Source: JBICHM01 sp043101835 (lineage in GTDB: Bacteria; Planctomycetota; Phycisphaerae; Phycisphaerales; UBA1924). From it: 20,495 bases of DNA. The notes under the pieces were generated by a model. The model saw only the letters and a program-made list of their open reading frames with translations, made no database searches and was not told where the DNA came from. Below, in pieces: positions 6,608 through 14,923 of the stretch; the stretch's first letter is position 1; each line of letters opens with the position of its first letter. The stretch covers positions 1 through 20,495 of the forward strand of contig JBICHM010000079.1 of the NCBI GenBank assembly GCA_043101835.1. The letters are read 5' to 3'. A program made the position numbers and the translations under genes.

Positions 6608-7657
6608 TCAGCCCGCGCCGCCGTCGCTGAGCACGACGATCAGCCCGGCGAGCGCCAGCAGCGCCGCCACCCACACGCCCAGAACGATACGCGACAGCCG
6701 GCGCGCCTTCTGCTGCTCCCACCAGTGGCGCGGGCGGATGCCGGTGGCCAGGAAGGTCGCCACGCCGGCGAGGTTCACCGCGACGACATTGAGCATCGTC
6801 AGTACGAGCGCGCCGCCGGCGAGGCGCCACTCCCCCTGCCCCGCCATCGCGCCGAAGACGGCCGTCGGCGGCAGCAGCGCGACAGCCACCATGACGCCGA
6901 CGACGCTCATCTTCCCGCCGGCGAGAAAGGCGAGCGCCCCCGCGACGCCGCTGGCGAGCGCCAGTGCGATGTCCGGCGCCGTCGCGCGCGTGCGCATGGC
7001 GACTTCGCTGATGGCCGGGTCGAGGGGCATGATCTGCGCGACCGCCGCCGCCAGGACGACGGCGATGCCGAAGCCGAGCGTCGCCGCCAGCCCGGCCCGT
7101 GCGCCCAGGCGGATGTCGCCGAGCGTCGCCGCGAGGGCGAGCGCCATGTTCGGTCCCAAGAGCGGCGCAACGACCATCGCCGCGACGACCACCGCCGGGT
7201 TCCCCTGGCGCAGGCCCACCATCGCGACGATCGCCGCGAGCGCAACGAAGTAGATGTACGACCGCGTAATGCGCGAGCCGGCCTCGATGTCCTCGTACAG
7301 TTCCTCGCGGCTCAGGCGCCCCTTGTTCGACTGACCGTTGGCCGACTCTCCCTCGGCCGCGTCCGGCCCGGACTCCTCACCCGGGGGCGATTGCTCGGGT
7401 GGACGCGGCAGCGTCGCCTCCACATGCATCACGATGATCGACCACTCGGGCGGCCCCTCGGTCGAGATCGGCCCGAGCGCGTCCTGCAGCGCATCGAGCA
7501 GCCCCTCGACGCACTCTTCCGGCGCGACGATGCGGATGAGCGAACGCTCCTGGCTGTCGAACACATCGACGACGCAGCGGTCGTTCGCGCACGCCGCGTC
7601 GAGCGCGGCCTCCCGGCGCGACGCCGGGCAGGCGACCTGAATCAGGCGGCTGGGCAT
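6608..7657 (-). CDS. DUF389 / TIGR00341 family membrane protein
   Basis: A 349-residue protein with a soluble N-terminal domain of about 120 residues (starts MPSRLIQVACP), a polar low-complexity linker rich in Glu, Pro and Gly (about 85-112), then GSRITRSYIYFVALAAIVAM and about six transmembrane helices. The membrane core contains the family's conserved runs VVVAAMVVAPLLGPNMALAL and VGVMVAVALLPPTAVFG, and a basic loop after RPRHWWEQQKARR precedes the last helix. Function in the family is not established; members are often described as uncharacterised hydrophobic-domain proteins. No Shine-Dalgarno is evident before the ATG. It lies 36 bp after the rhodanese stop and 40 bp before the antiporter start, so the three are probably cotranscribed. 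Confidence 0.9.
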   Translation of the reverse strand: MPSRLIQVACPASRREAALDAACANDRCVVDVFDSQERSLIRIVAPEECVEGLLDALQDALGPISTEGPPEWSIIVMHVEATLPRPPEQSPPGEESGPDAAEGESANGQSNKGRLSREELYEDIEAGSRITRSYIYFVALAAIVAMVGLRQGNPAVVVAAMVVAPLLGPNMALALAATLGDIRLGARAGLAATLGFGIAVVLAAAVAQIMPLDPAISEVAMRTRATAPDIALALASGVAGALAFLAGGKMSVVGVMVAVALLPPTAVFGAMAGQGEWRLAGGALVLTMLNVVAVNLAGVATFLATGIRPRHWWEQQKARRLSRIVLGVWVAALLALAGLIVVLSDGGAG

Positions 7658-7693
7658 TGCCAGAGCGTACCGCGCGCCGCCCCCCGCAGATGT

Positions 7694-8617
7694 CTACGGC
7701 GCGTCGCCCGTCGCCACCGGCAGGTCCGGGTTGGCGCAGTACTCCGTCCACGAGCCCTCGAAGAGGCGGACATCCTCGAAGCCGAGCACGTGCTTCATGT
7801 AGAGGTACAGCAGCGTGGCCTCGCGGCTCGTGCCGCAGTAGGCGACGATCGATTCCTCGCCGGTCACGCCCTCCGCCTTGAAGATCGCGCGGATCTCCGC
7901 GTTCGAGCGGAAGCGGTGGTTGTTGTCGTCGTGCATCAGCCGGTGCCAGTCGAGGCTGATGGCGCCGGGGATGTGGCCGTTGCGCTGCCAAGTGCGCGTC
8001 TCGCCCCGGTAGTCGGCGGGCGGGCGGGCGTCGAGGAAGGTCGTCCCGCCGGCCTCAAGGGCGCCCGCGACCTCGTCGAGCGTCACGAAGAGGGTGCGGT
8101 CGAAGGACGCCTCGAGCGGGCGCTCGATGAAGGAGGGGTACGCCTGCGTGAGCGGGTGCTTCGCCTTGTAGTCGTCGATGCCGCCGTCGAGGACGCGCAC
8201 CTTGTCGTGGCCGACGCGGAGCAGGCCGTAGGCGACCATCGTGGAGCCGAGGACGCCAGCCGAGTCGCTGTAGAGGACGACCTCGTGGTCGGTGGTGACG
8301 CCGGCCTTCTGGAGCATGCGGGCCATGTCCTCGGGCGGCAGGTAGCGGAAGGGCATGCCGGCCTCGGGGGCGCGCATCGTGCTCTCGGCGAGGTTCACCG
8401 CGCCGGGGATGTGCCCGGCGAGGTAGTGCCCGGAGTTGTTGCGCACATCGAGGATGCGCAGGTTCGGGTCGTCGAGGCGCGCGTGCAGCCAGTCGGCGTC
8501 CACGATGCGGAAGGGCGCATCGGCTGTCGCGGGCGCGTGGCCCTCGGCGAGCGACGCGGCGGGCGCAAGCAGGTGCGCGGCAGCCGCGACGATGACGAGC
8601 GAGAGTGTGCGAAGCAT
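7694..8617 (-). CDS. Exported two-domain rhodanese (thiosulfate/3-mercaptopyruvate sulfurtransferase type)
   Basis: A 307-residue sulfurtransferase with an N-terminal signal peptide (hydrophobic residues about 5-22, A-rich cleavage region before EGHAPA). Two rhodanese modules follow. The first (about 35-160) has ILDVRN and GHIPGAVNLAES but carries Ser at the catalytic position (VLYSDSAG), so it is structural. The second (about 170-300) has FLDARPPADYRG, GHIPGAISLDWH and the active loop AYCGTSREA with catalytic Cys261. The frame stays open for another 640 codons upstream through the mutase gene on the other strand, so the start is fixed by GGAGGAGG (8622-8629 in plus coordinates) 4 bp before this ATG and by the signal peptide. 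The enzyme would move sulfane sulfur to an acceptor outside the cytoplasm. It is the first gene of the minus-strand run. Confidence 0.93.
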   Translation of the reverse strand: MLRTLSLVIVAAAAHLLAPAASLAEGHAPATADAPFRIVDADWLHARLDDPNLRILDVRNNSGHYLAGHIPGAVNLAESTMRAPEAGMPFRYLPPEDMARMLQKAGVTTDHEVVLYSDSAGVLGSTMVAYGLLRVGHDKVRVLDGGIDDYKAKHPLTQAYPSFIERPLEASFDRTLFVTLDEVAGALEAGGTTFLDARPPADYRGETRTWQRNGHIPGAISLDWHRLMHDDNNHRFRSNAEIRAIFKAEGVTGEESIVAYCGTSREATLLYLYMKHVLGFEDVRLFEGSWTEYCANPDLPVATGDAP

Positions 8618-8621
8618 CGGG

Positions 8622-8629
8622 CCTCCTCC
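8622..8629 (-). promoter_or_regulatory. Strong Shine-Dalgarno GGAGGAGG deciding the rhodanese start
   Basis: Reads GGAGGAGG on the minus strand, 4 bp before the ATG at 8617. It is among the strongest ribosome-binding sites in the window and shows that the much longer open frame upstream is not translated. Confidence 0.8.
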
Positions 8630-8701
8630 GGGTGAGCGCGACGCGGGTCCCTCGCCCGGGCGTCGACATCCGGGATACCGCGCCGCGCGGCCCCGGATTC
8701 G

Positions 8702-8740
8702 CCGGATTCTCGGGCCGGGCGGCTCGCGCCGCCAATCCGG
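8702..8740. other. Stem-loop in the divergent rhodanese/mutase intergenic region
   Basis: The outer arms CCGGATT (8702-8708) and AATCCGG (8734-8740) enclose a perfect inner stem GGCGGC (8718-8723), loop TCGC, GCCGCC (8728-8733), with a 9-base bulge on the left side only. On the minus strand it would lie far upstream of the rhodanese start. On the plus strand it lies upstream of the candidate mutase promoter, so it could be an operator rather than a transcript structure. No B12-riboswitch core was seen. Confidence 0.4.
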
Positions 8741-8773
8741 CCTTCCATCAGCCGATTCCGGCCCCGGACCCGC

Positions 8774-8779
8774 TAGAAT
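8774..8779 (+). promoter_or_regulatory. Candidate -10 TAGAAT for the mutase gene
   Basis: TAGAAT in the context CGCTAGAATCG ends 9 bp before the mutase ATG, so transcription would start within a few bases of the start codon. There is no Shine-Dalgarno between, which fits a leaderless or nearly leaderless mRNA. No TTGACA-like -35 is evident. Confidence 0.45.
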
Positions 8780-8788
8780 CGCCCCGAC

Positions 8789-10492
<1,704 letters not shown>

Positions 10493-10498
10493 GGGAGG
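10493..10498 (+). promoter_or_regulatory. Shine-Dalgarno GGGAGG for the GTG start of the Fic gene
   Basis: GGGAGG begins at the base after the mutase TGA and lies 6 bp before the GTG at 10505. It supports a GTG start and a transcript shared with the mutase gene. Confidence 0.65.
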
Positions 10499-10500
10499 CC

Positions 10501-12104
10501 AACAGTGACAGCTATCGACAGTCGAGCCCATAATTGGCGGCCGATCGAAGACTTGCCACATGGCTGGGAAGCATTAGCTCGACCGGAGATTGACAATCTC
10601 CTCACTGTCTGGAACGAACACGAAGAACAACTACGCGACAAGCAGATTTACGAGAATTTCGTAACTCAGCTTCGCCGCGAATGGGCCATCGAGACGGGGG
10701 TCATTGAACGGCTGTACTCGCTGAGCGAGGGCGCCACAAAGACACTCATCGCCCAAGGATTGGACGCCGCACTCCTCGGCCATGACGACACTGACCAGCC
10801 TGCCGAGAAGGTCGTGGCGATGATTCGCGATCAGTATCTCGCGATCGAGGGACTATATCAATTCGTATCAGGCGCACGCTCACTAAGCACCTCATACATT
10901 AAAGAGCTACATTCTGTATTAACCAAACACCAAGCAACGTGCGAAGCAATCGACTCCCTCGGCAATATAATGCAGGCGCCATTACTTAGAGGCGAGTGGA
11001 AGAAGCAGCCGAACAATATCGAGTTCGCTGATGGCTTCCGATTCGAGTTTAGCCCGCCTGAGCAAGTCGCCTCAGAGATGGACCAGCTAGTCGCCCTACA
11101 TGGCCAACACGCAAGAGATGGCGTGCCGCCACTGGTCGAGGCCGCATGGCTCCACCACCGATTCACCCTTATTCATCCTTTTCAAGACGGCAATGGCCGC
11201 GTGGCTAGATGCCTTGCGACGCTTGTCTTGCTTCGCCACAGATGGTTCCCGCTTATCGTAACCCGGGAACACCGAAGCAGGTACATTTCTGCGCTCCGCG
11301 ATGCAGACCAGGGATCACTCACTCCGCTCGTCGACTTGTTTGCCTCATTGCAGAAGCGCACAATCTTTCAAGCGCTTGAGCTAAGTGCCGATGTCGAGAA
11401 GTACTCCTCAAACATCGCAGATGTCCTGTCGTCAGTGCGCAAGAAGTTCCGCGCCCGGCGCGAAGAGAAGGATCGCGGCCGGCAGAATCTGCTGAAGCTG
11501 GGAGATGCTCTTCAGGCAGCCGCGGCCCAGCGATTCGAATCACTTGCAAGAGAAATCGACCCAATCGTCAAAGAGGCGAATGAGCGGTTCAGAGCGGTGA
11601 CCAGCGGTTCGCCGAGCGATGGTCCCACTTCCCATTTTAATCGATTCCAGATAATTGAGGCCGCGAAGTCGCTCGGCTACTTTGCGAACCTCAATCTCTT
11701 TCGCGCATGGGCCGCTATTGCCATTGATATGGCGGAACGCTCCGAGATATTGGTGTCGTTGCATGGCATTGGCCGTCGATCGCCAGATGTCCTTGCTTGC
11801 TCCGCCATCTTCTACCAAAGAGACCGATCAGCGCGGGATGATCCTGACCGAGACAGCCCAATAGCTAATATAGTACCTCTTTGCTCGGAGCCGTTCGAGT
11901 TTACTTATCTAGAGGCAGACGAAGATATCCAGAAGCGATTCAGAACATGGTTGGAGAGCGCGATTCAGGCTGGCCTTGAATGCTGGCGCGATTCAATCTG
12001 ATGTGGATATGATTGCATTTGGGACGAGTGCTGCGGAACTAGTGCAGAGGGCGGGTGACGGACATCCATTCCAGCAGTGACTCATGATTCAACTCTCTTC
12101 ACAC
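10501..12104. mobile_element. Lower-GC acquired segment carrying the Fic gene
   Basis: Base composition changes abruptly from the GC-rich mutase to sequence with many A/T third positions and codons such as ATA, TTA, AGA and AGC, and returns to GC-rich at about 12105, a few codons into the open frame of the FGE gene. No transposase, integrase, terminal repeat or tRNA is seen, so the mechanism of entry is not visible. Extent is estimated by eye. Confidence 0.5.
10505..12001 (+). CDS. Fic-domain protein (probable AMPylase/nucleotidyltransferase)
   Basis: A 498-residue Fic-family enzyme. The core motif HPFQDGNGRVAR (about 224-235) is complete, with catalytic His224 and the phosphate-binding GNGR; Fic enzymes transfer AMP or another phosphate-containing group to a target protein hydroxyl. 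An upstream TGVIER (64-69) matches the class II inhibitory motif [S/T]xxxE[G/N] in its Thr and Glu68 but has Arg69 in place of Gly/Asn. After the core come HRWFPLIVTREHRSRYISAL and a long, mostly helical C-terminal half (about 300-498) rich in charged residues, without a recognised domain. Start is GTG with GGGAGG 6 bp upstream. The gene follows the mutase stop by 12 bp yet has clearly lower GC and different codon use, so it looks horizontally acquired. No antitoxin or paired small gene is present, so it need not be a FicTA toxin module. Confidence 0.92.
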   Translation: MTAIDSRAHNWRPIEDLPHGWEALARPEIDNLLTVWNEHEEQLRDKQIYENFVTQLRREWAIETGVIERLYSLSEGATKTLIAQGLDAALLGHDDTDQPAEKVVAMIRDQYLAIEGLYQFVSGARSLSTSYIKELHSVLTKHQATCEAIDSLGNIMQAPLLRGEWKKQPNNIEFADGFRFEFSPPEQVASEMDQLVALHGQHARDGVPPLVEAAWLHHRFTLIHPFQDGNGRVARCLATLVLLRHRWFPLIVTREHRSRYISALRDADQGSLTPLVDLFASLQKRTIFQALELSADVEKYSSNIADVLSSVRKKFRARREEKDRGRQNLLKLGDALQAAAAQRFESLAREIDPIVKEANERFRAVTSGSPSDGPTSHFNRFQIIEAAKSLGYFANLNLFRAWAAIAIDMAERSEILVSLHGIGRRSPDVLACSAIFYQRDRSARDDPDRDSPIANIVPLCSEPFEFTYLEADEDIQKRFRTWLESAIQAGLECWRDSI

Positions 12105-13253
12105 ATGCGATCGCCGCTTCCGGGGCTCTGCGGCGTCGCGCTGGCCGCGTCTCTCGCGCTCGGCCAGCCCGGCGCACCCGAAGAACCAGCCGAATCGTGC
12201 TGCGCGCCCATCGGGCGTGCAGCGTTGCTCGTGAATGCGCAGGCCGCGCCCGCGAAGCCCGAGACGGTGCCAGTTCGAGCTGATGTTCCCGCCGACGCCC
12301 GCCCCGACATGTTCTGGATCGAGGGCGGGGAGTTCACCATGGGCGGCGACGATCCGCTGTCGCGCAACGACGAGAAGCCGCTGCATCGCGTGCGTGTCGA
12401 CGGGTTCTGGATCGGCGTCACCGAGGTCACCAACGCGCAGTTCGCAGCGTTCGTCGAGGCCACCGGCTACATCACCACCGCCGAGCGCCCCGTCGAGTGG
12501 GAGGAACTGAAGAAGCAGCTCCCGCCCGGCACGCCGAAGCCGCCGGACGCGGCGCTGGTTCCCGGCTCGCTGGTCTTCACGCCCCCCCGCCGGCCGGTGT
12601 CGCTCGCGGACTTCACGCAGTGGTGGTCGTGGGTGCCCGGCGCATCGTGGCGCCACCCAAAGGGACCGGGCAGCACGGTCGCGGGGCGCGAGGACTACCC
12701 GGTTGTGCATGTCTCCTTCGAGGATGCGCAGGCCTATTGCGCGTGGCTGGGAGCGCGCCTTCCAAGCGAAGCGGAATGGGAGTACGCCGCACGCGGCGGG
12801 CTCGAGGGTAAGGTCAACGCGTGGGGCGACGAGCCGATCGACGCCACGCGCGCCAACACCTGGCAGGGACTGTTCCCCGCGCAGAACACCGCGGATGACG
12901 GCTACACCCGCGCGGCGCCGGTGCGCTCCTACCCCCCGAACGGCTACGGCCTCTTCGACATGGCCGGCAATGTGTGGGAGTGGTGCACCGACCTGTATCG
13001 CCCGGATGCTTACGCGCTGCGCATCGAGGCGCTGCGCGATGGTGCGGTCTCGGTGAACCCGACCGGGCCGACGGAAGCGCGGGACCCGCGGAACCCGTGG
13101 GCGCCGGACAGCCGCGTGCATCGGGGCGGATCGTTTCTCTGCACGGACCAATACTGCTCGTCATACCGCCCGAGCGCCCGCATGGCGGCGCCGCCGGACA
13201 CGGGGATGGAGCATCTGGGGTTCCGCGTCGTGATCGACCGGGGGCAAAACTGA
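12084..13253 (+). CDS. Exported formylglycine-generating enzyme (FGE/SUMF1 family)
   Basis: Oxidase that converts the active-site Cys of a sulfatase to formylglycine. The protein is 389 residues from this ATG. An N-terminal hydrophobic segment (about 12-27) looks like a signal peptide. The FGE-sulfatase domain runs from MFWIEGGEFTMGGDD (about 76-90) through LPSEAEWEYAARGG (226-239) and NGYGLFDMAGNVWEWCTDLY (286-305) to HRGGSFLC and the C-terminal LGFRVV. Cys353 and Cys358 (FLCTDQYC) match the spacing of the two catalytic cysteines of true FGEs (human Cys336/Cys341), which many family members lack. A CC pair at 39-40 is unexplained. An alternative ATG at 12105 may be native, since GC-rich sequence begins there. 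No Shine-Dalgarno precedes either start. The next gene is a CTAGR sulfatase, the obvious substrate. Confidence 0.92.
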   Translation: MIQLSSHMRSPLPGLCGVALAASLALGQPGAPEEPAESCCAPIGRAALLVNAQAAPAKPETVPVRADVPADARPDMFWIEGGEFTMGGDDPLSRNDEKPLHRVRVDGFWIGVTEVTNAQFAAFVEATGYITTAERPVEWEELKKQLPPGTPKPPDAALVPGSLVFTPPRRPVSLADFTQWWSWVPGASWRHPKGPGSTVAGREDYPVVHVSFEDAQAYCAWLGARLPSEAEWEYAARGGLEGKVNAWGDEPIDATRANTWQGLFPAQNTADDGYTRAAPVRSYPPNGYGLFDMAGNVWEWCTDLYRPDAYALRIEALRDGAVSVNPTGPTEARDPRNPWAPDSRVHRGGSFLCTDQYCSSYRPSARMAAPPDTGMEHLGFRVVIDRGQN

Positions 13254-13264
13254 CTGTTTTGCGA

Positions 13265-13270
13265 TAGTCT
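13265..13270 (+). promoter_or_regulatory. Weak -10 candidate TAGTCT upstream of the sulfatase
   Basis: In the 83-bp FGE/sulfatase gap, TAGTCT sits within TTGCGATAGTCTGCCGGCG. A closely similar string (TTGCGCGATAGGGTCGGCG) precedes the membrane-protein gene at 15972. The shared flanks suggest a repeated promoter or operator type. Confidence 0.35.
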
Positions 13271-13336
13271 GCCGGCGTGAGTCGGGCGTGGGCCTGACCG
13301 GCGCAGAGGGGACCGGGGGCTCGTGGAGAAAGACCG

Positions 13337-14911
13337 ATGCTGAAGTACGCGTTGCGTTGTTGCGCGATCGCTCTGGCCGCGCTCATCGCGCTGCCGGCGC
13401 TCGCCCAGGACAAGCCGAACATCCTCGTCATCTGGGGCGACGACATCGGCTACTGGAACATCTCGCACAACAGCCGCGGGATGATGGGCTACCGCACGCC
13501 CAACATCGATCGCATCATGCAGGAAGGCATGACCTTCACCGATTACTACGGCGAGCAGTCGTGCACCGCCGGGCGGTCGTCGTTCATCATGGGGCAGAGC
13601 GTCTTCCGGACCGGGCTGAGCAAGGTCGGCCTGCCCGGCGCTGAGGAAGGCATGCAGGTCGAGGATCCGACGATCGCCGGCCTGCTGAAGGCGCAGGGCT
13701 ACGCGACCGGGCAGTTCGGCAAGAACCACCTCGGTGATCGTGACGAGCACCTGCCGACCAACCACGGGTTTGACGAGTTCTTCGGCAACCTCTACCACCT
13801 CAACGCCGAGGAGGAGCCGGAGAACGAGGACTACCCCGGCGACCTCGTGCTGCCCAACGGCAAGACCTTCCGCGAGCAGTTCGGCCCGCGCGGCGTCATC
13901 CGCTCCTTCGCCCGCCCGGGCGGCGAGCAGCGCATCGAAGACACCGGCCCGCTCACGAAGAAGCGCATGGAGACGGTGGACGACGAGACGGTCGAAGCGG
14001 CGCTCGAGTTCATCCGGCGCAACGAGGAGGCCGGCACGCCCTGGTTCTGCTGGTGGAGCGGCACGCGCATGCACTTCCGCACGCACGTGAAGGAAGAGCA
14101 CCGCGGCATCAGCGGGCAGGATGAGTACTCCGACGGCATGGTCGAGCACGACATGCACATCGGGCAGTTCCTCGATCTGCTCGACGAGCTCGGCATCGCC
14201 GGCGAGACGCTCGTCTTCTACTCGACCGACAACGGCCCGCACATGAACACCTGGCCGGACGGCGGGATGACGCCCTTCCGCGGCGAGAAGAACACCAACT
14301 GGGAGGGCGCGTGGCGCGTGCCCGCCGCGGTCCGCTGGCCCGGCAGGATCGAGGCCGGCGCGGTGACGAACGAGATCGTGCACCACATGGACTGGCTGCC
14401 GACGTTCCTCGCCGCCGCCGGCAAGGACGACATCAAGGAGGATCTGCTCGACGGCTACCGCGTCGATGCGCTCGGGCGCGACTACAAGGTGCACCTGGAC
14501 GGCTACAACCTGCTGCCGCTGCTGACCGGCGAGACCGACGAATCGCCCCGCAAGGAGATCTTCTACTTCTCCGACGACGGCGACATCATGGCGCTGCGCC
14601 TGGCGGACTGGAAGATCGTGTTCCTCGAGCAGCGAGCCGAAGGCACGCTGCGCATCTGGGCGGAGCCCTTCACGCCGCTGCGCGTGCCGCTGATCTTCAA
14701 CCTGAGCCGCGATCCGTTCGAGCGGTCCCAGATCACGTCGAACACCTACTACGACTGGATGATCGACCGGGCGTTCATGCTCGTGCCGGCGCAGGCGTAT
14801 GTGGGGCAGTTCCTGGCGACCTTCAGGGACTACCCGCCGCGCCAGGAGGCCGCGTCCTTCAGCCTCGACAAGGTGATGGAGAAGCTCTCGACGCCCGGCG
14901 GCCCGCAGTAA
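13337..14911 (+). CDS. Exported formylglycine-dependent sulfatase (arylsulfatase family)
   Basis: A 524-residue alkaline-phosphatase-fold sulfatase that would hydrolyse sulfate esters outside the cytoplasm. A signal peptide (hydrophobic residues about 5-22, ending PALAQ) is followed by the metal-site opening PNILVIWGDDIGYW (27-40, Asp35 and Asp36). The maturation site is C76-T-A-G-R80, fitting CxAxR, with Cys76 to be converted to formylglycine. Other family landmarks are GKNHLGD (128-134, GKWHLGD in most relatives), and FYSTDNGPH (294-302) with metal ligands Asp298 and Asn299. GGAGAA (13325-13330) lies 6 bp before the ATG. It sits between its probable FGE and an exported HAD phosphatase. Substrate is not predictable; the acidic insert at about 157-169 may shape the pocket. 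Confidence 0.95.
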   Translation: MLKYALRCCAIALAALIALPALAQDKPNILVIWGDDIGYWNISHNSRGMMGYRTPNIDRIMQEGMTFTDYYGEQSCTAGRSSFIMGQSVFRTGLSKVGLPGAEEGMQVEDPTIAGLLKAQGYATGQFGKNHLGDRDEHLPTNHGFDEFFGNLYHLNAEEEPENEDYPGDLVLPNGKTFREQFGPRGVIRSFARPGGEQRIEDTGPLTKKRMETVDDETVEAALEFIRRNEEAGTPWFCWWSGTRMHFRTHVKEEHRGISGQDEYSDGMVEHDMHIGQFLDLLDELGIAGETLVFYSTDNGPHMNTWPDGGMTPFRGEKNTNWEGAWRVPAAVRWPGRIEAGAVTNEIVHHMDWLPTFLAAAGKDDIKEDLLDGYRVDALGRDYKVHLDGYNLLPLLTGETDESPRKEIFYFSDDGDIMALRLADWKIVFLEQRAEGTLRIWAEPFTPLRVPLIFNLSRDPFERSQITSNTYYDWMIDRAFMLVPAQAYVGQFLATFRDYPPRQEAASFSLDKVMEKLSTPGGPQ

Positions 14912-14923
14912 GGAGCACCCGCG

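Noticed and set aside
5708..8635. A 975-codon open frame on the plus strand.
   Set aside because: It is antisense to the CaCA antiporter, DUF389 and rhodanese genes, which have clear family motifs; its translation is low-complexity Arg/Ala/Pro sequence.
8618..8788. Possible cobalamin riboswitch upstream of the B12-dependent mutase.
   Set aside because: I see no GCCACTG-type B12 box or the expected multi-stem layout; only a simple GC stem-loop is present, and the candidate promoter leaves almost no leader.
10505..12001. Fic as part of a FicT/FicA toxin-antitoxin pair.
   Set aside because: No small antitoxin frame lies directly upstream or downstream, and an inhibitory-like motif lies within the same protein.
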